Positions 35,008-46,306 are shown, counted from the stretch's first letter. The stretch is 64,000 nucleotides of DNA from Siphonodentalium dalli (GCA_032622095.1 CP136065.1:149677577-149741576); one strand, 5' to 3'. Made by a program: numbers and translations. The notes: a model not told the origin generated them from the sequence alone.

Positions 35008-36356
35008 AATGAAAGTGTCAATGACACTGTAGCTCAACTTGGAAAGGGATAATTTCATGTGTTTATACAGTCAATGGAGCGATTAGGAATACTAGATTAT
35101 CAAGATCTATCAACATGAAGAGATATATATATAAAGTAAAATGGTTGCTGGCGGCTATGTTTTCCAATGAAATTCAAAAACATTTGATAACTTCCATCAA
35201 GTAAGATCAATATCAAGATTAATATGAAGTCTGGTGATGACCGAATGACCCCAAAATGACTCGTACCCATCTACATCATGTCAATGTCAATACCCATTAC
35301 AAATTTCATGATGATCTGACCAAAGGTACGACCTGTAGCCCATGTCAAAGGATTTAGTCATGCAAAGAGTAAAATCCAAAATGGCTGCTGGCGGCCATAT
35401 TTTTTGGCCGATTGACCTAAAAATGACTCGTTCCCATCTACATTTCAATGTCAACACCCATTACAAATTTCATGATGATCTGACCAAAGGTACGACCTGT
35501 AGCCCGTGTGAAAGTATTTAGTCATGCAAAGAGTAAAATCCAAGATGGCTGCCAGCAGCCATGTTTACTTGTTCCCATCTACATATCAATATTAACATCC
35601 ATGGCAAATTTCATGATAAGACGAAGATTACAGCCTGTAGCCCGTGCTAATGGATTGAATTTTGAAATCCAAGATGGCCGGGGCAGCCATATTTTTTTGG
35701 CCGAATGACCCCAAAATATCTCGTTCCCATCTACATGTCAATGTCAACAGCCATGACAAATGTCATGATGATCCGAACAAAGGTACGACCTGTAGCCCGT
35801 GCTAAAGGATTTAGTCATGCAAAGAGTAAAATCCAAGATGGCTGCTGGCGGCCACGTTTTTTGGCCCATTGACCTCAAAATGATTCGTCCCCATCCACAT
35901 GTCATTGTTAACATCCAAGACAAATTTCATGATGATCCAACCAAATGTAAGACCTGCAGCCCGTGCCAAAGGATTTAGTCATGCAAAGAGTAAAATCCAA
36001 GATGGCTGCAGACGGCCATGTTTTTTGGCCGAACGACCCCAAAAATACTTGTTCCCATCTACATGTCAATATTAACATTCATGACAAATTTCATGATGAT
36101 CAGACAAACAGTACGACCTGTATCCCGTGTTAATGGATTTAATTTTGAAATCCAAGATGGCCGCTGGCAGCCATGTTTTTTTTCCGAATGATCCCAAAAT
36201 GACTCATTCCCATCTAAATGTAAACAGCTAGGACAAATTTCATAATGATCCGACCAAAGGTTTGACCTGTAGCCTGTATTGTTGACGCCTCACACACGCA
36301 CGATGGACACCAAGCCGTGGCAATAGCTCAAACTTTACAAAGTAAAGTTGAGCTAA
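35008..36356 (-). repeat. tandem-array element (family R), minus-strand copy
   Basis: On the plus strand it begins AGTGTCAATGACACTGTAGC and ends CTTTACAAAGTAAAGTTGAG, the reverse of the usual order, with about eight 160 bp units between. Confidence 0.85.
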
Positions 36357-36782
36357 AAATGTAGGGTTCACTCACGCAATTAAATTAACATCTGTATGAT
36401 GTATTGTTATCTATATGGCACATCTATATGGAACTAATGTGGGCTATGTAGTGCATATTACTCATTCCATTCAATTACTGGCATGTTTTAAAGTTACTGA
36501 TTTGATGGTCCGTATCATCCAGTTACAACAGAATTTCACCAAAACCGATTTAGTTATCCAAATTAGTTTATTACCAATAAATACTTGCAACAATATCAAT
36601 CACGATATCATAATTGTCGAAAAGTCCTTTAATAATGGGTTTTCTTGGCAGTTTGGAGGATCAGTGGGTGTGATTTACAACATCCATATATGGTGATTCC
36701 TAAATTGGAATTCCCAAACAAAACCACAGTATTCCCACTGGAATAAAACATGATTACCAATTCGTAAATAAATATAAATATA
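36357..36782. other. intergenic, nothing recognised
   Basis: The open frame at 36415-36696 has no recognisable domain, and its amino-acid content looks random. Confidence 0.4.
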
Positions 36783-37151
36783 CAGTAAAACCTCTCCAAA
36801 CCGAACACCTTTTGGACTGACGGTCTGTTCAGTTTAGAGAAGTGTGTTCAGTTTATAGAAAATCGCACTAAGATCAGAATGTATTGCCATCGTTACTAAG
36901 TATTGTCGAAGCACAACCAACTTTTTTTTGAATAATTAAAGTTCATTCAATTAAAGATGCCTAATGCCTATTGACCAGTTCAGCAATGGTACAATGAAAG
37001 CCAACATCAAAGGAATTCCCGCTCAGTGTAATCTGTATCCAACAGTAACCAGTGTTAAGTCATGACCAGTGTTAAGTCACGCTCCAAGCTTTCTGCATTG
37101 TTTACAGTACCGGTCAAAACAATGTGGTGTGATTAAATTTTATCACACCTT

Positions 37152-37354
37152 TGTGACAATCTAATATGTTTAAGTTTAACGTTGTGCAAAGGTCACCGTT
37201 ATCCAGGACCAGACTTTTAGTAAAGATGTTTAAGTTTAACGTTGTGCAAAGGTCACCATTATCCAGGACTAGACTTTTAGATAGATAAGAATGAGCGGAG
37301 GACATACCCGCGTATGCATTCATTGTATCTTGATAATTAAATAGCTTTTAAACA
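37152..37354 (+). repeat. 5' LTR (203 bp)
   Basis: Bounded by TG and CA. It carries a tandem 60 bp repeat: ATGTTTAAGTTTAACGTTGT begins at 37166 and again at 37226. Compared with the 3' LTR it differs by two substitutions, both in the second repeat unit, and lacks a 7 bp duplication near the end. Confidence 0.95.
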
Positions 37355-37372
37355 TGGTGGCAGTGGTTAAAC
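37355..37372 (+). promoter_or_regulatory. primer-binding site
   Basis: TGGTGGCAGTGG directly follows the 5' LTR. TGG pairs with the CCA end of a tRNA. The matching tRNA could be a Leu type, but this is not certain. Confidence 0.6.
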
Positions 37373-37445
37373 GTGATATATAAGTAACTTTGTAGTACAA
37401 AGTTTGTACTAGTGTCCCTCAGAATCGAAGTGTTATACTAACAAA

Positions 37446-38080
37446 ATGGAAGCCTTGAAAGCACCGGAGACTCTTGATTTTGATAAGCCTCGAATAGGCG
37501 ACAGATGGATAAAATGGAAGGAGTCATTCAGACTATACGTAGATTTGGCACTAGAGGACAAAGATGAATCATATAAAATTAAAATGTTCCTATATCTGAT
37601 AGGGACACGAGGAGTCGAGGACGGAAAATATATGCCACGTTCCGGTTCAATGTGCTTGAGAAAGACAAAGAAATGAAACACGTGCTTGACAAATTTGACG
37701 AACATTGCGAACCACACAGAAACGAAACCGTTGAACGATACCGATTTAACACACGCAATCAGGAAGTTGGCGAAAATATATCAAACTATGTAACAGAACT
37801 TCAAATAATGGGGCGATATTGTAATTTCGGAGCCCTACATGATTCACTTCTTAGAGACAGAATAGTGTGCGGGATTGTCGATTCCAATATGCGTGAAATA
37901 TTCCCCCGAGAATCAAAGCTAATTCTTAACAAGTGCATCGAAATTTGCAAAGCATCGGAAGTATCAAAACAACAAGTACGTCAGCTGGCGAATGCGGCAT
38001 GCAACTCTGATTCAGTACATGTTGTAAAGAGATCAAGCGCACCCGTATGGACTATGCGAGAATGTCAATTCTGTGGTTGA
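37446..38080 (+). pseudogene. gag: gag, broken
   Basis: The start at 37446 gives MEALKAPETLDFDKPRIGDR followed by WIKWKESFRLYV, typical of the N-terminal capsid-like part of invertebrate Gypsy Gag. A frame change occurs near 37630. The next frame continues with VLDKFDEHCEPHRNETVERY and ISNYVTELQ, the conserved Gag region. It reaches the first zinc-knuckle cysteines (CQFCG) and then meets TGA at 38078-38080. The remainder of the knuckle (HEFRKEKCPAYG, then CAACNGKNHFAAKC) follows in the same frame. Gag packages the RNA; this copy could not make a complete protein without readthrough and a frame correction. Confidence 0.9.
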
Positions 38081-39298
38081 ATGCACGAGTTTCGCAAAGA
38101 AAAATGTCCTGCATATGGAAAAACATGTGCAGCCTGCAATGGTAAAAATCATTTTGCAGCTAAATGCGACCGTAGGCGTGCGACGGAGACACGGAACAAT
38201 TCCACGTGGAAACCGCCCATATCGGTGCGACAGCCGAATGTTAACTATGTCGAAACTCACGACAATGTACAATCACGTCCGAACAATTACCACACCGAAC
38301 ATTATGAAGATCGAGTTGATTATTCTATGCCCAGGAATTACTATGACGTGGTTCAATCCATAACCAACATTGATTCGAAACAAAGCAACGAGGAATCGCA
38401 TGACTTAAACGCTCATTCAGATGAGAAACGCACACATTGTCAAAGCGACCACTCAGATATGACATCGACACATAATGACCATGCAGAGGTGGTAGGCCAA
38501 AACAACATTTGTGGTAACATTTGTGTACACATCAATGCGTCTGGCACCAGTCATGCAGGTGCGAAAATGGATAATGTCACCGGTGACTTGAAGAGCGACC
38601 ACACAGATGTGATATCGACAAATAACGACTTCATTGAGAGAGCCCAAACAGATGCGACATCGACAAATACCGACTACTATGAAAGTATCAAAGTTATTCA
38701 TCAACCTCATGAGCCAACATGCAGTGGTAAACAAACAAATAATCATTTGTATGCGACTATGGAAATACAAAGAAAATTGGTTAAATTTCAAGTCGACAGT
38801 GGCGCATCATGCAATGTCATACCCAGAAACAGGTTGGCAGGCCTCGACTATAAACTAATTCCTGTGAACCAGATCTTAAAAACATACAACATGTCAGAAG
38901 TCGTTCCTGTTGGCAAAGTGACACTTCCTGTGTTTAATCCGAGAAACAAAGCTACGATGCATCTAGAGTTTCTGGTCATACACGAGGAATGTACTCCGAT
39001 ACTTGGTATGCGTGCTATACAGGAACTGGGACCTGTGACTGTGAACTATGAGAACATTCTTGCTGTGAACCCTGAAAGTTGCTTAACATTAGAACACGTA
39101 TTATCGGGTTATAGCGACGTATTTGAAGGAACGGGCTGTCTTCCGGGAGAGTACCACATAGAGACCAATCCTAACATACGACCAGTCGTACACCCACCGA
39201 GACAAATTCCGATCGCTCTACAAGAGAAACTGAAAGCACAACTCGATGAGTTGACCGACAAGAAGATAATAACTCCAGTAACCGAGCCTACACCATGA
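38081..39298 (+). pseudogene. pol: zinc knuckle end, linker, aspartic protease and start of RT, broken
   Basis: An open frame of 405 codons in the same frame as the second gag part. It begins inside the zinc knuckle. Next comes a hydrophilic linker of about 200 residues with loosely repeated SDHxD and STNND words. The aspartic protease follows: VDSGASCNVIP has its catalytic Asp codon at 38795-38797, and PILGMRAI lies further on. The N-terminal part of RT begins near GTGCLPGEYHIETNP. TGA at 39296-39298 interrupts just where the RT core starts, and the frame continues beyond it. The protease looks intact. Confidence 0.92.
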
Positions 39299-40420
39299 GT
39301 GTCAAACCTGGTCATAGTTGAGAAGCCAGGAAAGCTTCGTATATGTGTTGACCCACGGGACCTTAATGTGGCTATCTTACGCAGCCACTACCCGGTGCCA
39401 TTGATAGAAGAAATGTTACCAGATCTGAACAAAGCGAAAGTGTTCTCAGTTGCAGATGCGAAGAACGGATTTTGGCACGTCAAGTTTGGTTCTAACAACA
39501 TTCAATACACCACACGGACGCTATAGATGGCAATTAGAATGCCATTTGGAATCAAATCGGCTACAGAAGAATACCAGCGACGTCAGCTACAAGCATTGGC
39601 AGGGCTATAAGGTGTGCGATGTGTACACAACGACATTCTGCTCTTTGGTGAAGGCGAATCAGTCGAAGAAGCCACGTGAGATCATGACAAGAAGTTTCGA
39701 GCCTTGTTGAACAGATGTCGGGAGCAAAATCTTAAATTAAACGTGACAAAATTGAAGTTCAAATGTGAGGAGGTCAAGTTCATTGGACATGTTCTGACAA
39801 GACATGGTGTAAAAGTCGATCCAGATAAACTCAAAGCCATCATCGACATGCCAAAATCGACCGACGTGCAAGGCGTGCATCGATTTGTGAGATTCATCAA
39901 TTACATGGCTAAATTTCTGCCCCATTTAAGTGACATGTGCGAGCCGTTACAAAAATTAACTATTCAGGGAACAGAGTGGAGCTGGCACGAAGCGCATGAC
40001 AAAGCAATGTTCGATATAAAGCAACTGATTTGCAAAAGTCCTGTGCTCGCGTATTATGAACCAAACACAGATCTCGTGCTTCAATGCGACTCTTCGTTGA
40101 TCGGACTTGGTGCGGCGATCCTACAAAACGGACGACCACTTGCATTTGCGAGCAGAGCATTAAGTGCCACAGAAACGAGATACGCTCAAATTGAGAAAGA
40201 GCTACTGGCCGTCGTATTTGGTCTTGAACGATTCCACCAATACACATACGGGCGCCACGTCAAGGTGGAAAGCGACCACAAACCACTGGAATTGATTACT
40301 AGAAAACCTTTACATCTAGCACCATGGATGTTGTTACGCTTGCAAACATACGACTACACGATTGGATACAAACCTGGCTCAAATATGTTATTGCCGATAC
40401 GCTCAGTAGAGCATACTTAG
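39299..40420 (+). pseudogene. pol: reverse transcriptase and RNase H, broken
   Basis: It reads VIVEKPGKLRICVDPRDLN and VFSVADAKNGFWHV, RT motifs in Gypsy order. Between about 39495 and 39530 the reading shifts to another frame (TTFNTPHGRYRW) and back. TAA at 39608 and TGA at 39677 follow. The YxDD-type site reads VHND at 39623-39634, so the first catalytic Asp position holds Asn. RT connection sequence (FIGHVLTRHGVKVDPDKLKA) leads to RNase H. RNase H keeps its acidic residues at 40088-40090 (CDSS), 40199-40201 (EKE) and 40274-40276 (SDHK). A frame change near 40387 ends this piece. RNase H looks intact; RT does not. Confidence 0.93.
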
Positions 40421-41817
40421 TGGGACATGACACCAACACAGACCTGTTTGCAAAGGAAGTGGAAATAGTTAACATGGTGCAGTATCTACCAATGACTGAG
40501 ACACGTCTTCGTGACATTAAACAAAATACTGCTAACGATGAAGGGTTACAAGTGCTGAAACAAACTATTCTAGCTGGATGGCCGGATAAATGTGAAAACA
40601 CAGATCCATTGGCAAAACCCTACTTCGACTTTAGAGATGAACTTAGTGTCCAGGATGGCATAATTTTCCGCAGTGAAAGGGCAGTAATACCCAAGGCGAT
40701 ACGACAGGACATGACAAGAAGAATTCACTCATCCCACATCGGCGTTGATGGATGTATGAGGCGTGCAAAAGAATATATGTACTGGCCGGGCATGCATGCG
40801 GAAATAAAACAATGTATACAATGTTGTGAGACTTGCCAGATGTACGATAAAAGACAACAAAAGGAAACAATGATACCACATGTTGCACCGGACCGACCGT
40901 GGGCAAAACTGGGAGTTGACATTTTTCACTATAACGAGTGCAATTACCTCATAACGGTGGATTACTACTCCAATTTTTGGGAAGTGGACTACCTAGAGAG
41001 TATGAAACCGACCACAGTACTTCACAAATTACGTGGTCAGTTTGCCAGGTACGGAATACCAGATACAGTTGTGTCTGACAATGGACCTCAGTTTGCGTGT
41101 GCCGAATTTAAACAATTTGCCAGAGACTATGAATTCGAACATGTAACTTCATCACCGACCTATCCGCAGAGTAACGGGAAAGCTGAGAATGCCGTAAAAA
41201 CAGCAAAAGGTCTAATGAAGCGAGCGCGACAATCTCAATCGGACGTATATCTAGCGATGTTGGACTTCCGTAATACCCCCACCCAAGGGTTCAGCACTAG
41301 TCCAGCTCAACGTCTGATGAGCAGACGCACAAAGACATTATTGCCAACGCGACACTCTCTATTACGGCCAAGTGTTCCTACCGATGTTGACAATCAACTA
41401 GAAAACAGCAAAGATAGACAGCAGTACTATTACAACCAACAGGCAATAGACCAGAAGGACGTCGAGGAAGGTGCGCCTGTGTGGGTTGCACCTACTGCTG
41501 ACAACAGAGTGGGTACCTGGTCCAAAGGCGTGGTCAGAAAAAGACTGGGATTCAGATCCTATCTAATCGAGAAAGAAAATGGACAAACTGTGCGGAGAAA
41601 TCGACGACACATACGACTGTTTCACGGTGTGATCGTAAGCTTCCCTGAACTCCGTCACACGATTGGGAACGATAACAACGAACACGAAGATGACGATAAC
41701 AATGAACACTTGGTTGAACCGAACGAGGCGAGTGCAACCACATCACCTGGTACGACTACTCGATTCGGAAGGCGGGTTGTGAGACCGAGACATTTCGGAG
41801 ACTTTGTAATGGACTAA
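40388..41817 (+). pseudogene. pol: integrase, reading frame intact but disconnected
   Basis: It continues from the end of RNase H (IADTLSRA) in a new frame and stays open to TAA at 41815-41817. The zinc-binding domain shows HSSH near 40727 and C-x2-C (CCETC) near 40834. The catalytic triad is Asp 40918-40920 (GVDIF), Asp 41077-41079 (SDNGPQF) and Glu 41185-41187 (KAEN). Thirty-five residues separate the second Asp and the Glu, as in retroviral-type integrases. A GPF/Y-like C-terminal region (GTWSKGVVRKRLGFRSYLIE) follows, then an acidic tail. This is the best preserved domain of the element. Confidence 0.93.
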
Positions 41818-41833
41818 GTTAAAACAAAACAAT

Positions 41834-41846
41834 AAAGAAAGGAGGA
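41834..41846 (+). promoter_or_regulatory. polypurine tract
   Basis: AAAGAAAGGAGGA lies directly before the TG of the 3' LTR, where plus-strand DNA synthesis would be primed. Confidence 0.85.
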
Positions 41847-42056
41847 TGTGACAATCTAATATGTTTAAGTTTAACGTTGTGCAAAGGTCACCGTTATCCA
41901 GGACCAGACTTTTAGTAAAGATGTTTAAGTTTAACGTTGTGCAAAGGTCACCGTTATCCAGGACCAGACTTTTAGATAGATAAGAATGAGCGGAGGACAT
42001 ACCCGCGTATGCATTCATTGTATCTTGATAATTGATAATTAAATAGCTTTTAAACA
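41847..42056 (+). repeat. 3' LTR (210 bp)
   Basis: It matches the 5' LTR except for two substitutions and a 7 bp duplication (GATAATTGATAATT) near the end. It has the same internal 60 bp tandem repeat, beginning at 41861 and 41921. Confidence 0.95.
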
Positions 42057-42203
42057 ACCATTGCCGTTGGACTGACACAACTTTTGGGATTAATGGGGAT
42101 CTTTTGTGAATTAATTATGGTAGTGATTGTCACCAATACAGTTTTAATCAACCTACCACAACGAATGAGCCATCATGAATGTAGTCTATTATAGAACAGA
42201 AAT

Positions 42204-42494
42204 TTAAAGGTACTCAATCCGATTAAGCACCCCTAAGATGGATAACTCTAAAATCAAATGGTTATTAACAATAATAACCACTTGATTTTAGAGTTATCCA
42301 TCTTACACCCGCAATTTGTCCATTTGAGACGTGGAAGTTGACCACATCTCCAAAAATTAACAAATTTCAAAAATTGATATCTGATCACTCTGAGCTTTGA
42401 AGGGTGGGTTCCTCGACTCGAATCAAATATTTTTTACCCCCGAAGCCAAAGAAATAGTAATTTAGGGGTGCTTAATCGGATTGAGTACCTTTAA
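42204..42494. mobile_element. TTAA-flanked palindromic MITE (family B), 291 bp
   Basis: TTAA then AGGTACTCAATCCGATTAAG at the left; GGATTGAGTACCT then TTAA at the right. An internal hairpin (AACTCTAAAATCAAATGGTT and AACCACTTGATTTTAGAGTT) suggests an internally shortened copy. Confidence 0.82.
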
Positions 42495-42999
42495 ACTTAT
42501 AAACGATCCAGTCTACACCAAAGCAAACAATTTGAGAGCTCAGCATCAAGTATGTAAAATCTGCCGCACATGCGTTCAGTCGGCATTGCTTTCCGCATTT
42601 GGATTTCAGAGGTAAAAATTAATGTATTTGTTCACTTATGGACTAAAAAATCCGTCTGATTCTCGGAATAGAGAGGTTTCGGTTTATAGAGGTAATTTTT
42701 AGTGAGAATGCACTTGTGTGAATTCAGGACCAGACAATTTGTTCGGTATGGAGAGGGATTCAGTTTATAGAGGGTCCGGTTTGGAGAGGTTTCACTGTAT
42801 ATATCCACACGTAAACTATCACAACAAACTATATTCTTGTTGATGGCGATACTTTTCACCGTCTTTTCATTCTGAATTAATTTGCGATTGCTACTGATCT
42901 ATGCAATCGAGCAGTGACCTTGCGTGACCCCTCGGACTATTTGACCCTCGGACTATCGAACCCTCAGACCTAACAATATTTACATTTACCTTGTAAGCT

Positions 43000-43117
43000 A
43001 GTGCATTCTCTTATATTATGTGAGGCTCCCTATGCGAGACTTGCATATATAAGAGAATGCACTGCCGGAACTTTAATGCTGCACCAGCGCAGTTCCTGTC
43101 ATGAAAGGGTTAAGTAA
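43000..43117. mobile_element. truncated TTAA-class MITE with palindrome module C
   Basis: The palindrome at 43000-43063 is followed by CTGCACCAGCGCAGTTCCTG, then GTCATGAAAGGG and TTAA at 43114-43117. The left terminus is lost. Confidence 0.65.
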
Positions 43118-44982
43118 TTGCTGAATTGAAACAAGAGCACTGCCATTGTGACATAATACGCCCATTGGCTTGTTTCAAATAGCATTTCAGAAAGATAGAA
43201 TAGCCCAAATCCAATTAACAAAATGTAATCAAGTAAAAATGGCCCAGAAGTCTAGTGAGAATCATTGGACCAATCCCTGATTCAAGAATAGCTTGTATTT
43301 TAAGCTAATTGAGCCATATACCAAATTTGGTGGGGATCATCCAACCCTAGCTGCAGTTATCAACAGGAAACCAAGAAAATCTGAATTTCAAAATCTGTAA
43401 CTCTGGTAAAATTGGGCACATTACGTAAGTGACATGCCATCACAGGTACATCGAACAACAGGACAATGCATTTACATATTTCATCTTACAGACCACCTAA
43501 TCACAACAAAATGTGATATAACCAGTGTTAGTCATTCAGCCAATGTGACTTTCCGGTACCAAATCTGCGGGCAAATTATGACCCATATCACCAGTAAGGG
43601 TACTAAATATGTAGTCCAACTAGGGTTGATAGAAATTTCAATTCGGTAGTTTTACTGATATAAACCCCGTCTAAATATTGTATGTTATTATTTGTAGTTT
43701 TGTCCTTCCATAGATGATTCATTTGACATTACAATAAGAGCATGCGATGCAGAGACGTCAAAACTATGGAAACCCGTCGATCATCTTCACGTTCAACGTA
43801 ATATGTGAATGCTGAATGAATGCTTTATTGCAAAGACACAAATTAATGCGTAACATGCAAAACACATATACAATATTTTATACACAATATGTACATTGTT
43901 TGTTTTTCTTTGTTCCTTTTTTTTTTGTTCTTTTAAAAGTCGTGTGTGTATATAAGTTATATTCTTCCTTATGTTTTCAATGTCCTTTTGACTATCATTT
44001 ATAATTTTTGACCATGCATTGGTGATCACCAGTGCTTGTGCATGCGTTATTGGGGTCCGCGTTTACACTCTGGTCAAAGAAACAGTGTCAGTCCGACTGG
44101 ACTGTAGGTGTAGTTGAAAATTATGAACGTTATCTTGGCTACTCGACAGAAAATGCTAATAATGCTTGCAGATTTTGACACACAACGTTTGAGTAGAGAG
44201 ATATAGGCTCTCTATATAAGCTAATATATAAGGAGCTTTTGACAATTCGTTTACAAATACCGACACCAAAACAGAAACAGTACTGTATGTGCGAGCGGGC
44301 AATGGAGACCAATATATATGACATGGATTCTAAACAAAATATCTTCATTGACGGCCAAGCACTGATGTTTGTGATATTCGCCATCAAGGCCGGTAGCCAT
44401 CCTGCAAGACTATATTAGCTATGTATATCGCGATCGGCATATCAGGGCCCAAATACAAGGAAATGTATCAGTGTTATAAGGAGGATATACATTATAGCAT
44501 GCCCCAGTCTCCAGTACTGATGTTGAGTGGAGCATCACAAAGTATAGAACGATGAATGGCCTACACACTATAGATAGCTGGATAAGATATTTATGAGCGG
44601 CCCCGGCCCATCATGATGTACACATAATTATGAATCGTGCAATCCAGCCGACTGTATAGTTTGGGCACAACATACACGTTGGTCCCAAGTATGGGGGTTG
44701 GCAATTTGGGAATCACTGGCGGTTTCCACGTGATCATATATATAATTACAATGGACCTATATACATGTATATTAACATAACCGGGTGATCACTTTCTTTT
44801 AGTTTGAATACACGTCACACATGTAAATTTACAACAATTAACACAATGGTTCACATATCACTCATTTGAATTTGGATTCATGCAGATACTGAGTTAATTG
44901 AGAACGAAAACAAGTAGATATGTGCTTTTTATTCTAGACAACCTGGTGCAATCAATGCACAAGTCCATGTCAAGGGTAAGAC
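43118..44982. other. intergenic, nothing recognised
   Basis: Phrases such as CCAAATTTGGTGGGGATCAT and GAAACAAGAGCACTGCC look like an old dispersed repeat, but there is no second copy in this window to confirm it. No exon is supportable. Confidence 0.35.
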
Positions 44983-44990
44983 ATTGTGAT

Positions 44991-46306
44991 CAGTGTTCGC
45001 GCTGTCGGTAGCCAAATTAGCCAATCTTTTTCGAATTTGGCTAATAAAAATTTCATTTGACTAAACTTTTGGCGAAACTTTTTTTGACCCCAAATGGAGA
45101 CAGAAAGCATGGAGTCAGAAAGCTAATTAATAAAAGCGCTCAATATATCGATATTGAAGACGAAGTTAGGTGACGAATGTATTTCATTATTTTCGTACTT
45201 ATGAAATATCGTTCCTTAACAGCAAAATGTAAGCTCTAACATTTAGTGTAAACATATTTTTATTTCCAAATCTAACATAATATACAGACAGGGTTCGCGC
45301 TGCCACTTGCCAAATTTGCCAATGGCAAAAAAAATCTCATTTGGCAAAAAAAAAATCTCATTTGGCAAAAGTTTTGGCAAGTGGGTTTTCAATTATGTGA
45401 TGTGAACAATCTAGTCCGAAAACATTGAAAGTGGGAATATATCGCCGACTGTACAAAGGGAAACCCGATCGCGGACAGTACAAAGGGAAACCCGATCGAC
45501 AACTCTATCAACCAAGCGATCACAAAGTGATATGCAATCAAAGTGTGCATTGACGCCGGTATATAAGCAATTTGTTCCTAACATGCTGTTTTAATCTGGA
45601 GAAAGATTACGTCACTCTGCACGAAACAGCAAAATTATTTTACATTTAATCCCATAATCCCCCATTGTCTGTCTGTCACTCACAGGGCTCCTGCACAATG
45701 CATGTTTATGATGACATTGTATTTATGACGGTCGAGGTTTATGAGCACCAAGTGTAAGACAATAGCTTAATCAGCCAAATGTGAATCACGACATATATTT
45801 TGTGGCTATTTGTCGTCAATACCGATACAGTCAAAATAATATGCATGCTTTTATGACAGATTGTAATTTGATAATGGCGTAACAATATTAAGTTATTAAG
45901 TTTCCAGATGTCACTTAGATATTTTCACAAGGATAAATGATTTAAAAAAAGATATTGATATAAAACAAAAAAATAATGACATTAAGAAGGACAATCCCGG
46001 GTTACCCACCCCCCCCCCCCCCACCCCCAAAAACAACCTTTCACATAAAGATTAATAAATTTTTAATAAATGATATATATAAAAATACTTCTGTTCATCA
46101 AAATTATTTAAATTATTGTGTATTTTACCTGTGTCTGTTAGATTTTACGTTTTAGTAATTAATTGTGAACCGACCAGAAAACGATGATTTAATTTGGCCA
46201 AAGTTTGTTTTTAATTTGGCAAAAAAACATTTGGCTAAAGTTTTTTTCATTTGGCTAATAAAATTTTCATTTGGCTTAAGTTTTTTTCGGTCCAGCGCGA
46301 ACACTG
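44991..46306. mobile_element. hAT-type element, 1.3 kb, non-autonomous
   Basis: The ends are CAGTGTTCGCGCTG and CAGCGCGAACACTG, perfect inverted repeats. ATTGTGAT is exactly duplicated at 44983-44990 and 46307-46314. Subterminal runs of ATTTGGC/GCCAAAT words fill both ends. A second end-like sequence, GGTTCGCGCTGCCACTTGCC, starts near 45292. No transposase frame is visible. A poly-C run lies at about 46009-46022, and a 26 bp duplication (ACAAAGGGAAACCCGATCG) near 45452-45500. Confidence 0.9.

Larger units (their letters stand above)
37152..42056 (+). mobile_element. Ty3/Gypsy LTR retrotransposon, complete structure, broken coding region
   Basis: It has two LTRs beginning TGTGAC and ending AAACA, a primer-binding site, gag, protease, RT, RNase H, integrase in Gypsy order, and a polypurine tract. 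The 5 bp flanks are ACCTT at 37147-37151 and ACCAT at 42057-42061, a target duplication with one mismatch. The zinc-knuckle region and the VDSGASCNVIP protease motif resemble the K02A2.6-like Gypsy group common in invertebrates. Four in-frame stops (38078, 39296, 39608, 39677) and frame changes near 37630, 39495, 39530 and 40387 interrupt the reading frame. There is no envelope gene. Confidence 0.95.
36783..42797. mobile_element. TA-flanked mariner/pogo-like element hosting later insertions
   Basis: The left end is CAGTAAAACCTCTCCAAACC at 36783. The right end is GGTTTGGAGAGGTTTCACTG ending at 42797, an inverted repeat with one mismatch in the first 20. TA flanks both sides. It spans 6 kb only because an LTR retrotransposon (37152-42056) and a TTAA MITE (42204-42494) inserted into it; its own sequence is under 0.9 kb. 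No transposase remains. Confidence 0.78.

Noticed and set aside
38033-41746. Open frames on the opposite strand of the retrotransposon
   Set aside because: They mirror the gag-pol coding frame and show no motif.
46009-46022. Poly-C run as a possible functional G-quadruplex
   Set aside because: A single homopolymer in a decayed transposon; slippage explains it, and no other G-tracts accompany it.
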